In this document: positions 34,905 through 48,350 of the stretch, one piece after another | Layout: every line of letters starts with the position of its first letter | Position numbering within the stretch: position 1 is the first letter of the stretch | Assembly (NCBI RefSeq): GCF_000321225.1 | Contig: NW_004450267.1 | Span: 5,621,195 to 5,685,194 of the forward strand | DNA length: 64,000 nucleotides | Origin: Odobenus rosmarus divergens | Taxonomy: Eukaryota > Chordata > Mammalia > Carnivora > Odobenidae | Reading direction: 5' to 3' | Notes under the pieces: model-generated | Database searches by the model: none | The model's input: the letters and a program-made list of their open reading frames with translations, nothing else | What the model was told of the DNA's origin: nothing | Translations under genes and position numbers: made by a program

Positions 34905-35400
34905 TCGTATATTGCTAACTGCAAAATTTTTGAAAAGTAATTTGGTATTATGTATTAAGAACCAACAAAAGATCTATAAGCTTTGACTCATTAATATCAT
35001 CTCCGGGAATCTATCTTAAGGAAATGATGAATAGAAGGAGAAGTTATTGGCTTATTTACCATAGCACTATTTAGATAATTTGTTTATTGGTAGAACTATT
35101 CATTTAATAACTAAACAAGCAAACCAACCAATAGACAAATTATTTAAATGTTCAATAATAAGGGAATAGTTAATTAAATTACATTAGAACTACTTGATGA
35201 AACACAATGAAATTACAAAGACGTGTGATATTGAAGATGCTTAATTAAACAATGGAATATAAAATTATATCTAGTGTTGCTCCAGCCATGTTAAAATATA
35301 TGTGTGGATGAGAAGGTGGGGAGCAAAAATAATTATTAGGGTTATTTATTTATATTTGATTTTCCACTAACACCAGATTTTCTCTAACATTTGTATATTG
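34905..35400 (+). mobile_element. Old LINE fragment (L1M-like)
   Basis: aaagtaatttggtattatgt, atctatcttaaggaaatgat, atttaccatagcactattta and ggaatagttaattaaattac follow the order of an old L1 3' region. No open frame. Confidence 0.55.
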
Positions 35401-36682
35401 AATTTATTTTTTTTTTAAAGAATAAATGAAAGAAGGCCGAGAGGGAGGGAGGGAGGAGGAGAGCGGGGGGATTGAGAGGACAGCAGGTGTCTTGGACACT
35501 GTTCTGGTGGTGAGCACAGGTGTGCCTCCTCCCTTCCTACCCCCACTCTGCCCCGGTCCTGCAGTCCTGCTCAGTGCATTGTCTCTGCATACCAGCACCT
35601 CCAGGGAGGTGAGCAGGCAGCAGCTCCTGGAAGGGAGGGACGAGTTGCGGTCTGGCCCTCCCTGTACCAGTCAGTCCCCTTTGTTTCCACCACCGGGTTC
35701 GTCCTCCACCTAATCCAGTCCCACTCTTCTTCGATATCGGCTCACATCTGAGGACTGACTGATTAGCTAGGGCCTGTCTCCCTATTGTTTTCTCAACGGG
35801 AACCCAACAAGGCAGGGAGCTAGGGGTAGGCCCAGAAACTTGCCTAGAACTTTAGTCAACTGACTAACTGCTGGGGATTAATTCACCCATTGCTGGCCTA
35901 GGGCCACCTGGAGCCCCAAATCTCTCCCACTCAAGGGTGGGGAGAAAGGAGACTTCGGGATGTTTGCATACGCTTCTCCTTCTGCTGAAGAGCACTTTCT
36001 TCTCTTTGCCTGGTTAATTTCTACAGGTGAGAGACTCAGCTAAGGCCTTACCTCCTGCAGGAAGCCCTCCTGGATATGAGTTTCCCTGGCAGGCTGGCTC
36101 AGGTTGGGCTGTGTCTCCCCAGGCCTAGGCAGAGCTGAAATGTAGAAAATATTTGTGACTGAAAAGAAAATCACTTGCTTGGGACTGACTTGGCCCTTGG
36201 CTTCGCAGCTCCCTGGAGCCACAGTCCCCGCTACCATACATACTATCTTTCGAAGAACAGCCTCTTTGATGAAATATATGTGTCAGAGGGAGGGAGGACA
36301 TACTTTGGTGTTGTGACAGCCCTGCACATGCACTGCTCAGATGTCCTGCTGCAGGGAGCATAATTGACGGACACCCCAGCGCTGCCCCCCTGCATCCTCC
36401 ACCACCTTTACCCAAAGGACATGCTTCTCCCGTGTTGCTGCTCTCGGCCAGTGCCCGAGCGCAGCGAGGGTATACTGCATGCACCTTCCAGCAAAACATG
36501 GGACTTCCCCAATGGGTGTTTCTCGCATAAGGACATCTTAAGCGCCTGATGGAAACCTTCTTAGACGGGGCTCCTGTCTAGGACTCTTCCTACTCAGCCA
36601 TCCTTCCTTCACTCTTCCTCTCACAGGGGTCACACCTGCATCATGATCTGAAGGTTCTTCTCACCTTTACTGGTGCCCTCCC

Positions 36683-37119
36683 TGTGGTGGCCAGTCTCCA
36701 AGATGGCTCCCGCCTCGCGGTATTCCTGCTCTTATACAGTTCCTCTCACGTTGTACCAGGGTTGGACTGTGTGACCAGCAGCACACGGTGCAAGTGATAG
36801 TATGTCACTCCTGAGGTAAAGTTATAAAAAATACTGCAGCTTCTGTCCTGGTTGCCTCCTCTCTCTCTTCCTCTCTGTCTCAGAAGCCAGCTGCCCCATT
36901 GTTGAGCAGCCCCAGGCTACAAGGTGAGGAGCTGAAGCCCCCAGCCAACGGCTGCATGAGTGAGCTGGGAAACCTGGAGCTGACTGCAGCCCCCACTGTC
37001 TGAGCCAGACCCACCTCACTAGGTCTCTCCAGATTCCTGACCCTCAGAAACTGTGGGAAATAATAAATGTTTTAAGCCAGTAAGTTATGGAGTACTTTGT
37101 TGTGCAGCAACAGATAACT
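36683..37119 (+). mobile_element. Solo LTR, MaLR/ERVL type
   Basis: It runs from tgtggtggccagtctccaag through ggttggactgtgtgaccagc and cctgaccctcagaaactgtg to aagccagtaagttatggagt and cagcaacagataact. This layout is that of an old MaLR-type LTR. No internal viral genes are next to it. Confidence 0.65.
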
Positions 37120-37254
37120 CCCCTTTTCCTGTCAGAAGTATTTCTTCCAATAAAGCTTTTGTGTGTCGAATCCTGTCATGGCATCCGATTTTCAGAGGAC
37201 TGAAACAACACAGGTGTAGACAGATGACAAGAAAAGCCATTCAACCCTCACTGA

Positions 37255-37555
37255 GCATGTGGCAGAGGTAGACACCTCTAATCACAGATCACCTTGGTTA
37301 ATCCTCCTGATACTATGACACAACTCTGTCGGCATCTTATAGGTGAGGAAACAGAAGCACAGAGTTTTCTCTTGTGAATGTGGAGAGAGAGCCTAGAATA
37401 GCAAAAAGAGCTCTAGCACGTGCAGGGGTCCTAGCTCTGGCTCAGCTGTGTGACCTTGGACATGCCGTTTCACACCCCTGGGCCTTGGCTTTTCATGTCT
37501 GCCATGAGGCCCTGACATAACTGGTCTCTGAGGCCCCTTCTAAGGATTAAAATAA
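37255..37555. repeat. Two MIRs in opposite orientation
   Basis: 37255-37380 is an inverted MIR (ataggtgaggaaacagaagc). 37390-37555 is direct (gctcagctgtgtgaccttgg, then tctgccatgaggccctgac). Confidence 0.5.
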
Positions 37556-40334
37556 GGTATCCCCTGGGTTCTGAGAGGTGGAATAGAAGAACTAACCTGT
37601 AATAGAGAAGATCAGACACACAGACACATACACATGTGGACATATATAAATACATGTGACCGAAGGTCAGCCAAAGTCGTCCTGTCCTTGGAGTCTAGAG
37701 ATAAAGTTGGATCAAGCCCCATCCTACCCCCCTCGTCAAGTCCAGCGCTGCCCCCCAGGCACTGAGAGCCCTTTGGTGGTGGGGCGGAGGTGATGTTCTC
37801 GTACCCATGCACACCCACCCCGCCCCACGCCCACCTCACCACGGACCTCCCCCACCCCGCTCCGTTTCTTGCCTCATGGCTTCTTGCGCTCCAGCCTACA
37901 CAAAGCAGTTGTGCTTTTCTCTCCTTCGCTCCATCAACCCACATGTGACACGAGGCTGTTCTCTCTTGATCCCCAGGCCTGGTCCCCCACCCCCATGAGG
38001 TGCCGCCTGCAGCCCCTGACCATGGTCTCCCACTCACCGGCCCCACGGCACAGATAGCTGCTCGTCCCTGAATTTGAATTCCATACAAACAACAAATAAT
38101 CTAGTATAAGTATGTCCCAAATATTGCATGAAACATGCTAAAACGTTATTCGTTGCTCATGTGAAATTCAAATTTCACTGAACAGTCTGTGTTTTTATTT
38201 GTTCAATCTGGCTTCCTCTCCTTTTCCTTTTCCTCCCCCCACGCCCCGTGAGATCTCCTCCGGCTCTCCAGGTTCTGCTCACTGTGTAGGTCAGAGCATT
38301 CTTGGTCTTCCCAGACCTCATCCCCACATGCAGCCCTAGACTACGTCTGCATTTCTAAATCCCTCAAGAACATCTGCTCCTTTATTAGCTCAGTGCACCC
38401 TCAGTTTATGGTTTTGTCTTGAATTCCTTTAGCTAGTTCTACTAAATAGCACTTTCCTCCTCTGTTGCACGTATAGAAGTCATCTTAAACACAAAACAGC
38501 TTCCCATGCCGACGGTAGGGTTTAGAAGACCTGTGAGTGCCAAACAATGCAAATAACACGGATCAAGAAAGAATTTGCCAGCAGAGGCTGGTCAACAAGG
38601 AGAACAAGAAAGGGGGCCCAGGAGGCTGAAGTGGGAGGGGCAGCCTGATAGGAGGGGAGAGGCCAGGGGTACGGGAGCTCAGCTCTCTCTCCGCTACCCG
38701 GAAGCTGCTGCTGTGCCCACAGCCCAGTGTTAGCCAGGGGTTAGTATTGGGAAGTATGGGGGAGAACAGCTTTGCAGTCAAATCAATTCGGAAAATTTCT
38801 TGTAAAATGATGTTCATTTCAGAGCCTTGATTAGGCCAACACACGTACTGAATTTCCGGGGGGGGGTGGGGAGGGGGGAAGGAAGCAGCCTTCTCCAAAC
38901 CTGATTGTCTTGAAGACTTGAAGAGTCCTTGCTTTGGAAAAGGACTCAGCTCACTGGACAGTGTTCTGCTTTGGGGCAACGCAGCCTTTCCCTCCCCTCT
39001 CCCCTAATTCTGGTTCCAGACTACACAGGCTAGCTAGTTTGATTCTTCACATACCCAGAAGTTGTGAACAATGGGTCCGACACAAGTGTTCTAATCTGTG
39101 CAAAGGAACAGCCCCCACTGGAGATTAGTCAACTGGAACAGGGGAGAAGAAATCAATAGGCATCATGCACTCAGCTAGTCAGGGAGTTCTAGCTTATGTT
39201 TTCAGTTACTAAACAGACATTCTGGTTTATAGATCAGCTGTCCTCCGTGGGTTTGGTTAGCAAGAATCATTTCCCCAGGGGCCAGGCACTTATTCCTGGC
39301 ACTGGGCCGAGAAGTTAGACGAGTGGGCTCCATGCTACCTCCCACTGAGCACCTTCCAACTCTAGGAAACGTGGATCTTTCATAAATGTTAAACTTGCTG
39401 AAGGCCAAAGGGGTCATCATCGGCCAGTGTTCCTAGCAATGGGCATAAGGCCAGTGGGTGCCCAGAGGTGCATGGGGAAGGTAGTGGGAAGAGGGGAAGT
39501 ATGACAAGGGAGAGGGGAGATGAGTCAGGGAGGTGTGAGATCAGGGGCTGACAGGGGATTTGGTAGATGCCCAATACTGGAGGGCAGTGGTAGGAGGAGA
39601 GGTCGGGCAAACGGGAGGTCAGAGCACCAGGGCTCCTGCAGGTGGGTTTCACAGTGGTTTCAGGCTGAAGACGGGAGAACCAGCCAGGAGGAGATGCATG
39701 CTCCAGCCTGGGAGGCCGAGAGATGGCCCTGGGTCTGCAGGGCCATGGGGGGAGTTCTGCAAGGGTGGACAGAGCATGGAGGCCATCCCTGCAGAGGCAC
39801 CTGCTACAAGCGCTCACATCTGGGGAAAAGGGACCAGCGGAAGGCGAAGGCCTGGCTGGGGTTCTGGGTGGTGGCAAGAAACCTCTAGGAACTGAGACTC
39901 AAAACCTCCCATATCCCCTCTTCCCATAGGATGTCCCTTTCCTCAGCCACCGCCCTGGCCCATCCTGTCCTTAGAAGAGAGGTGGGCCTGTGGAGACTGG
40001 ACAGACTCCTGCTCTGGGGGATCCCTCTACCCACCTGGGCCAGGATACCATGGCAGCCAATTCTATTTCCTCCCCCTGGCCCAGGGGCCTGAGCTCACAG
40101 CCACCTCCTCGCTGCCCTGGGGACAGGAGCTGGGGCAGTCTGAGACTTCCCCTGCAGTTCCCATGGCAGCCCAAGTTGAAACTGAATTCGAAACATTCCC
40201 TTATTTCCTTGTTCCTCTTGGCACCTAGGTCGCCGTCGTCCTGGCCCCAAATGCCCGTTGGGCCAGCACCCTCTGGAATCAGGGACCCACCCAGGCAGAC
40301 TCAGAGTCCAACAGCAGAGAATGGCTGATTCATT

Positions 40335-40420
40335 CAACCTCATTTCACACACGAGGAAACCAAGGCACAGAGTGGGGAGTAGCTGCCCAAGGTCACACAG
40401 TGGTGACACTGTCCAGGTTT
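40335..40420 (-). repeat. MIR fragment, minus
   Basis: acacgaggaaaccaaggcac, then gctgcccaaggtcacacagt. Confidence 0.6.
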
Positions 40421-40969
40421 TGGAAACTTTGTGACCTTCCTGAACCAAAAAAACACCCACACGGAGAGCCCCTGTGATCAAAATCCAGAGGTCATTTTGT
40501 CCAGCCTCCTGACTCCAAGGGGTTGATGACAACAGGGGTCACTGCTACCCTATGACCTCTGGTGTGTGCAAGGACCACCCGGACCACCTGTGGACATATC
40601 CAGCCGGGCGCCCTCCCCGGCCCCCAGGGCCACAGTTTTACTCACCGACTTACCAGAGGCCATTGTGTGGCTTCACCTAGTTGAGCCTCAGTGTATTCCC
40701 CAGGGGAAGGGGGAGAACGATCCCAATAGATTCTTCTTCACACTGGTCTTATGAAGCCAAAGTAGGATTCAGATGCACAAGCACTTGGGGCGGGACTGGG
40801 TGACGCCCCTGCAAGGTGATGGGGAAACGAGCCCTGCGCGACTCTCTGCTTCCAGCCCCCTTCCTGCCACAGATAGGCACTCAATAAATATTTGTACAAA
40901 AACCTAACCTCCGTGTTAAGTGTTCTCATAAAAAAGGATAATAATACCCATTTCAAAAAGGCCCAGTAA

Positions 40970-41157
40970 GGGGCGCCTGGGTGGCTCAGTTGGTTAGGCA
41001 TCTGCCTTCGGCTCAGGTCATGGTCCCAGGGTCTTGGGATCGAGCCCCTCATCAGGCTCCCAGCTCAGCGGGGAGCCTGTCTCTCCCTCTGCCCCCTGCT
41101 CCCCCTGCTTGTGCTGTCTCTCTCTCTCTGACAAATAAAAAATAAAATCTTTTTTCT
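40970..41157 (+). mobile_element. Can-SINE, plus
   Basis: Head ggggcgcctgggtggctcag through gatcgagcccc and a CT-rich linker to aaataaaatc. The flanking duplication is unclear. Confidence 0.92.
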
Positions 41158-41689
41158 AAAAAGTCCAATGATCAAGGATAATATATCAAAATGCCAAACA
41201 CAGTAGGCGCTCAATAAATGGTAGCTTAAAAAAATGACAAGACAAATGAGACGAGCAGTGCGAAAGAGCAAGCACAGAGCCTTTCGGTGAGCAGCAGGTA
41301 CACTTTCTCTCAGGGGGAACGTTCCCTTTAATTCTCCCCCCTGTGCATGAGGTGGCACAGGTCACCAGTCCTCAGGAGCCTTTGGCTGCCTCTGGGTGGG
41401 AGAGGGGGAGGGGAGAGGCTTGTGTGGCCTGGGGCTGCCTGCTGGAGAGACCTGCCCCACAGGAGCTGGCCGAGGCCCAGAGGAGCCAGAGGGCAGGGGG
41501 CAGGTGACAGGCCATGCCTGCACAGTGCACAGAGGCTGGCTTCCCTCTGCTCAAGCGGAATGGACGCTGCGGGCTGAGGCCTTCAGTGAATGTGAGTCCA
41601 GCTGGCCCTCAGCCTGCCCTGGTGGGCATTATAGCTTAATCACGGCTCCTCTCACCCCACCAGACCAGGGTCTCCCCATGGCGGCAGCT

Positions 41690-41790
41690 GGGGCTTATCC
41701 TCTGGGTGTCTCTCCGGCACCCAGCACAGAGCCCAGCACACAGTGGTGCTCACTGAATGACCACTGAATGAATTTATAGATTGATTAATG
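41690..41790 (+). repeat. L2 3' end fragment
   Basis: cccagcacagagcccagcac followed by gtggtgctcactgaatga fits the L2 3' end. Confidence 0.4.
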
Positions 41791-42198
41791 AGCAAGGTGG
41801 CCCAGCATGGTGGCCTCCGTCCCGGGAGAGGGTTGTGTGTGTCACACTTTCATGAACCAGGGGGCTGGAGAGAGGATGACTTCAGAAGAGGCAGTAGAAA
41901 GTGAGGGCCTCAAAACCTGGAAGTAGAATGTGGCTAAGGAGTTGAGGAGGGGGCGGCCGCCTGGACTCAGGCGTGATGTGGAGCTGCCCTCAAATACCTG
42001 AAGTGCTGCCTGGGGAGGAGGGGGTCAGGGGTGACTGGGCATGATGAGAAGCCAGAGCTTGTTAAATATAAGGAAATCTGTCTAACAGTTTGTATTGCCA
42101 GGAACCAGCACCAAGGTAGTGAGCTCTCCATCACCAGGCTCAGTTAGGGCTGGGCAGCCCTTGATGGTGTTACTATAGAGTATTATGTCTCAAAAAAC

Positions 42199-42377
42199 AT
42201 TTTTTTTTGAGAGAGAGAGTGAGCGGGGAGTAGGAGGAGGGGCAGAGGGAGAGAATCTTAAGCAGGTTCCATGCCCAGCGCGGAGCCTGATGAGGGCTTG
42301 ATCTCAAGACCCTGAGATCATGACCTGAGCAGATAACACGAGTCGGATGCTTAACTGACTGAGCCACCCAGAGGTCC
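42199..42377 (-). mobile_element. Older Can-SINE, minus
   Basis: Diverged body (gatctcaagaccctgagatc) with the head gagccacccagaggtccc. A short ctcaaaa duplication is present. Confidence 0.85.
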
Positions 42378-42619
42378 CTCAAAATTTTTTTTTTGAACTA
42401 CCACTTTTATAAAAATACAGTTCACGTTGCAGTCCTCTCTACACAGGCACACACACAATTTTTTTAAGTGCTGGTGCTGCCCCACTCCACTGGCATGAGA
42501 CCCCGCTGCCCCGTGCTCAGCCTCAGCCTGGGGACAGCACTGCGCTAGCTGGCCTGCTGGTCCCGGCAGGCCTGGAATCCTGTGGCTGTCTGCTCAAGGA
42601 AGTCAGACTCCTGTCAGCG

Positions 42620-43400
42620 CTCGCCTGACAACAGCTCATGGAGGAAGACAAATCTTCATTTAAGAAATGCACAAAACGTTATTACAAACGATACTTGTTG
42701 AAAATACCAACCAATGAGAAAATAAAAGGCACCCGCTGCTCAGAGAATGCCAGTGTTATTACCATTTGCAGGTATTTCATCCAGGCTCTTCTTCTTCTTC
42801 TTTTCTTTTTAATTTGGCTCTTTTAAAAACTTTTGGGACATAGAAACTATTATAAACATATAAACCATTTTATAAACATTTTACTTCACAATGTTTTATT
42901 GACTTTTCCCTGATTGCTATATATTTTTCCACATGATCATTTATATTCCATTGTACTAACACATCATAAGAACTTAAGCAAATTTCAGTACTGATCCATT
43001 AGGCAGTCCCCAGTTTTTGCTACGTACATACATCTGTGTAGACTTGGCCTGTGATTTTCTGTGGATGAATTCCTAGAAGTCATTTTTTTTTAAGAGAAGC
43101 TGTTTTGTTTTGTTTTTTAAAAGATTTTGTTTATTTGTTTTAGATGGGGGAAGGGGGAGTCACGTCAGTTCTGGTTACAGTAGAATTGACCGTACCAGCA
43201 CGTAGCAAATACTCAACATATGTTAGTTGTCATTACTTTTGTGGTTTTAAAAAAATGTTTTAGCCATTTTCAGGCTATAAAGCAGAAATTCTATAAAGAC
43301 TCATTTAATCATCCATCCATTTGACAAACACTTATTGAGAATCTACTGGGGACTGGGCACTGTGCTGGACACAGAGACCTGGGGGAGGGGAGTATATGAT
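42620..43400. repeat. A/T-rich LINE-like stretch
   Basis: 42780-43085 reads like antisense L1 (tgattgctatatatttttcc, ggatgaattcctagaagtca). 43300-43390 has L2-like text (ttgacaaacacttattgaga, gggcactgtgctggacac). A short ctt run lies at about 42788-42800. Confidence 0.4.
43109..43165 (-). mobile_element. Possible SINE tail fragment
   Basis: ttaaaagattttgtttattt followed by a G-rich stretch resembles the 3' tail of a minus-strand SINE with no head. It is short and uncertain. Confidence 0.3.
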
Positions 43401-46364
43401 GCTAAATGAGTCACCCCAGCAAACCCAAGGCAGCAGAAAGAGCCAGTGGCCCTGGGTCTCCCCAGGTCTCGGATGTTGGGAGACAATTCTCCATCAGTCT
43501 CTTGCGTTTTTTGTAAGTCTTGGGAGCAGAAATACAGACAGCCTTTTGTTCTAGACTATCTTTTCAAGAGTGTTTATATGGTGAACAGCTTCGAGAGACA
43601 GAGATAGCATGTCCCTCTGGGAGAGAAGCAGATTTGGTTGCTTTCCAATATAATAAAGATATAATAAAGATAATATTTACCTCTGGGGAAACATTTGTTT
43701 ACCTCTGGGTAGGTTTGTTGGCAGCCTCTTAAAAAGATTGGAGTTTCCTAAGATCAGGGTTTCTCAGCTGGGACACAAGCCCACTGTGTCACAGAACCCA
43801 TCTGGGCCTGCCTTTGTGTTGCCCCTCTGGGACTTAGGGGGCAAGGCAAGCCAGTGTGAACATGAAGTTCATGCTATCTGCTGTGTCTGGAGTAGTAAAG
43901 TCCTTTGTCTTTGACCCCGGAGTCTCATATCTTCTGCCAGCATCCATGATACTGTGGCAGGCCCTTCACAGTTCTTGACATCAGGTAGGTATGTCTTTTA
44001 AGCTCAGTAAACGGATCGTGGAGCGATGGTGTTCAGGAGAGTCCAGGGGGGAGCAAGAGAAAAGACAAAGCTGGGACTCTAGGCACCTGGGGGGCCTCAG
44101 GCAGTAGCTGAGCAGGAGGGTAGGTAAGGAAGCTAAGGTTCGCCTGGGGGATAGAAAAAGCTTCAGCCTGATGAATAAGCTTCAGCCAAACCTGAGGCAC
44201 CATACGGACCAGCCAGGAAGAGTGGGAGACCGAAGAGCTGACTGCAGGGCGAAGCAAGCTGGGGCAAGAATCCCTGGCACAACATGAGGGCTGGCCTCCT
44301 CCCAGCAAGCAGGTGTAGGCTTTCTGGGGGCCTTGTCAGAGCTTTCTGAGGTGGGTGGGAGGTGGGCACAAAGCCAGAAAGGAAGGGCCTGAAAGTTTGA
44401 AGCATCTTTGGGTACCAGAGAGAAGCCAGAAGTCTCTGGCCAAAGCTATTCCTGCAGAAAACCCCTTCCCAAACTGAGGACTCTGTATTTTGGTTTCCAC
44501 CCATCTTCTCTCTCTCACTCCCCTCCATGAACTCAGAGTCCTCCATCCCGGGTAGAAAAGAGAGACACCCACCCCTATAAAGCCCCTAAACACAAGTGCT
44601 CTCTGCACAAAGCACCCCCCACTCAGCTCCCAGCATCGCAAGATGGATGCTGTTGTTTCTTACAAAGCAGGCCCCCCTGGCATGCTCCGTTGGCCCCTCG
44701 GGCTCTTCTGGCAATTTCCTCCTTTCTGGGGCTCCTCCACCCCAGGCAGGTATTCTGGATTCCAGCCAGGTACCTAATAGATTTTACTCAACTTTGAAGG
44801 AATCCGGGTGAGTCAGCCACCGCTACTCTTCTCACATTGCTCATGGAACCACGCAGGTTGGCAGCATTAAGCTACTAATGCGCTGATGAAGATGAAGAGG
44901 CTCTGGTTTCCCCACCTCATTTATTCTTAACACCCCCTCCATCCGCACACCAGGGTTGCATCCCCAGGGGCTGGACTCCCTATCTGCCTCAATCAGAATG
45001 CCCATCCTCCTGTGTCCCAGAGACCCTGCCCACAGCAGCCCTTTCCTGGCCTTGACCTGTCTGGCCTTGACCGGATGCCTGAATGGAAGCTGTAAGTTTG
45101 CTCAGCACTCCCCTCCTGGTCCTCGCATTTTCTTCTTGCCTTCCTCACCCCCTGTATTCATCTGATGAAAAGCCATAGTTAGACCCTGAGAAGGGTACAA
45201 GAAGTCGTCTTTTGCTTTTTGCTTTTTGCTTTTTTTTGCAGTGCATTGGTCATTTATACAGAAACACAGACTCAAAGATATGCACAAAATCAGCGAATTT
45301 TAAGCTTGCCTCTTTCTCCTACATGGGGCTGGTGGGAAGGAAGAAGAAGCTTGAACCAAACAGGGCTGGGTTCATGTTCTTAATGCTTTGAGTAAACTGC
45401 AGTGATCTTTACTCTGACGGCATGGGGTTGGGGTGGGGGGTTAGTCTTTTCCACAGCCAGGGTACTCAGAAAGCCAGGTCCTTGCAGTGGGTGCCTACCT
45501 CTTGGCACAAACTAAACAAGGGACAAATTAAACAAGGGCGGGACCGATTGTCTCAGAGTGACCAGGGGTTTGGGGTTTGGCTGCACAGGCGTGCTAAAGG
45601 GAATCATATTCAGGGGCTCTCCAGGCAATAATAGTCAGGAAAACTTTTAAAGCATTTTTTAAAAACCAATCTCATATTTAATTTAGGCTAATGTAATAAT
45701 TCTATACAATATATACTATTAAACCACGTATCACAATATTTATTTTACTACATATTCATTATTATAAGATACTGGAGCCTACATTTGAACTCCCAACAGA
45801 GGTTGCATCTAGGGCCAGCAGGCTTTCTATGAGATAGTCTAGTATCAGAATCAGAAAAAAAAAAACAAAAACTTTAAATCAAAATTATCCTTCCAGCACC
45901 CGCCTCTTCTTTGCCTTTGCATATCATGCTTTTTAGTAGACGGATTCAGTACCACTGGTTGTGATTCTCCAAACCTCATTCTTTCAAGCAGGCTCCTCTC
46001 TCCCAGCCTCTAAACCATAGTTCTTGATGAACTTACCAGCTTGCATGATCATTACATAAAATAAGCTAATCTGCATAGGATTAACACCAACTCACCTGAT
46101 CTAGCCAAGCTGACCCCCTCCCAGTTTACCAGGAGCCTGGTGAAGACAGTAGCCTCCTGAGCCCTATAGCCAGGCCTCCCCAACCTGTTTCCCTTCCTAA
46201 GCTAGCCACTCAGCACGAATTATACTGTAACCCCCTCAAAGAGCTAACACTGCCACCCAGAACGACCCCAGGCTCTTGCTCCAAACAGCTCTTTGGGTCT
46301 TTTTCTGTGTCCACCTTCCCTAGGAGGTAGGGGGTAGGGGGAGGGAACCTTGACACTTGTCCAG

Positions 46365-46450
46365 AATCTTCTATGTGTTAAGCTAATAGAAATTATTACC
46401 ATTCCCATTGTGCAGATGGGGAAACTGAGGTTCAGCTGGGAAGCAGCTTG
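46365..46450 (-). repeat. MIR fragment, minus
   Basis: attattaccattcccattgt followed by gatggggaaactgaggttca. Confidence 0.55.
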
Positions 46451-47520
46451 GCCATGGTGACTCCAAAGCCCCTGTTCTTTCCCCTGGAGCACTCCCTCAG
46501 TCTTCTGGGGCTTGACCACAGCCCCTCTCAACATCCCCCCCGCTTCCTTGGAAGGAGAACCAGCTGCTGACCCCTCCTGCAGGCTCACCCCTGGGACCTG
46601 GGACCTCACCGGCTAATGCAATCTCTAGACCCCAGAACTTCATGCTCATCTCAGTGCAAACCTCATCTTGCAGTATTGCACCCCCATATGGGACATGGGA
46701 CACAGGCTTAATGATCACAATCCTCCTGCCTCCTCCTCCCTCCTGAGCCCCAGCTCTTCAGGGCTCCAGGAAGTGTGGGTGGCAACTGAGGGCTAGGGGG
46801 AGACAACATTCCAGGCACACCTGAAGAAGTAATTTCAAAGGACCAGAGCAAAGTGAGAAGTCACTTTTTCCCATAAAGAGAGAGTCTGCGATTGTGTGAG
46901 CAAAGGGGAAAATGTTTAGGTTCTTCCCCACCCTTGGAGAGCAGGGAGGGGTCTGGTGTGGGAGGTGGGGAGTTGGCTGCCATACCCGGCTGTGGAATTA
47001 CCCCGGGGAACAGGGTAAGGTTTGTTTATGTTTTTACTGTCCTGTCCCTCCCCCCTTGCCTACCCTTATTCTCTTCTCCTGGTTCAGAGGGAAACCAGGA
47101 AGTATGAGGCCTTCACTCAGCTATACTAAGTCCACCTTTGAAGGAGTGGGTTGAAATCACAGGTCAGGGGCAGGTGTGGTCAGCTCCAGCTGGGCCCTGT
47201 CCTCCTGTCTCCACCGCTTCTCTCTAGCCCTCCTGGGAAGTGAGGGGTGGTCTCAGCATGGACATAAGGAGGCAGGGTTGGGAGCTCCTGGGTTGGCTGC
47301 CTGCCCAGCCTCCTACCCCTGGGAAGTTTGATCAAGGGGTCAAATATGGACATTTCCTTTGGTCGCCCAGACTGGCTTGGTAGCTCAGTGGTGACTGAGG
47401 CAGGTGTTTGGGACTTCCAGGGCCAGCCCAGGGTAATGAGGCTCACCGGCTAGGCTTCCCTGTAGAGGTCATCTATTGTAATAACTCTTACATTTACCCT
47501 TCCCAAACTTTCTTCAGAGG

Positions 47521-48132
47521 TTATGCTGGGTTGGATTAGTGTCCCTGCAAAATTCATGTCACCAAGAATCTCATTGTGACCTTATCTGGCTGGCAATAGA
47601 CTCTTTTTTTTTTTAAATTTTATTTATTTATTTTTGAGAGAGAGAGAGAGTGCACGATCGTGGGGAGGGGCTGAGGAAGAAGCAGTCTCCCCACTGAGCT
47701 CAATCCCAGAACCCCAGGATCACAACCTGAGCGGAAGGCAGATGTTCAACTGAATGAGCCACCCAGGCGCCCCTGGGGATAGAGTCTTTGCAGATATAAT
47801 CAGTTACGTTAGACAGAGGTCATACTGGCTTAGCGTGGGCACTTCTCCAATGACTCGTGTCCTTATAAGAAGAGCCAGCAGACAGACACATGGGGGAGAA
47901 GAGGACCACATGAGGAGGGAAGCTGCACGCTGCGGAACACCAGAGCTTCCAGCAACCACCAGTTAGAAGAGGCAAGGAAGGATTCTCCCCTAGCGCCTTT
48001 GGAGGCAGCATGTTCCTATCAGCACCTTGATTTAGGACTTCTGGCTTCCAGAACTGTGAGAGAATACATTTCTGTTGCTTTCAGCCACCTGGTTTGCAGT
48101 GCTTTGTTACAGCAGCCCTAGGAAACTAATAC
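47521..48132 (+). mobile_element. MLT1-like LTR, split by a SINE
   Basis: It starts ttatgctgggttggattagt and passes gtccttataagaagagccag, ggcaaggaaggattctcccc and ccagaactgtgagagaatac to cagcagccctaggaaactaa. These are hallmarks of MaLR (MLT1) LTRs. The SINE at 47605-47773 interrupts it. Confidence 0.8.
47605..47773 (-). mobile_element. Can-SINE inserted in an LTR
   Basis: T-rich tail to gccacccaggcgcccc, with an internal deletion relative to other copies. The duplication tggcaatagactcttt / tggggatagagtcttt is at 47591 and 47774, inside an MLT1-like LTR. Confidence 0.92.
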
Positions 48133-48249
48133 TGAGATCCTCTTGGATTGCCCTCCATGAGCTTCCTCCATTGCCCAACATAACCCCGAGCTCAGGGCCA
48201 CAGACCCAGAGGGCCTGTCACTAAATGCCCCTTCACCCACGTCTAGATC

Positions 48250-48350
48250 CCTCTAGACTGTGACCCTGTGAGGGCAGGGGCTGTGGCTTGCTCATCTCAG
48301 CATCCCCTGTGCCACGCACAGTGCCTGGCCCACAGGCTCACAGATTAACT
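48250..48350 (+). repeat. L2 3' end fragment
   Basis: gtgaccctgtgagggcaggg, then cacagtgcctggcccacagg. Confidence 0.55.

Noticed and set aside
39389..39895. Overlapping frames of 110-160 codons on both strands
   Set aside because: No known motif, both strands equally open, no splice or poly(A) context; treated as chance.
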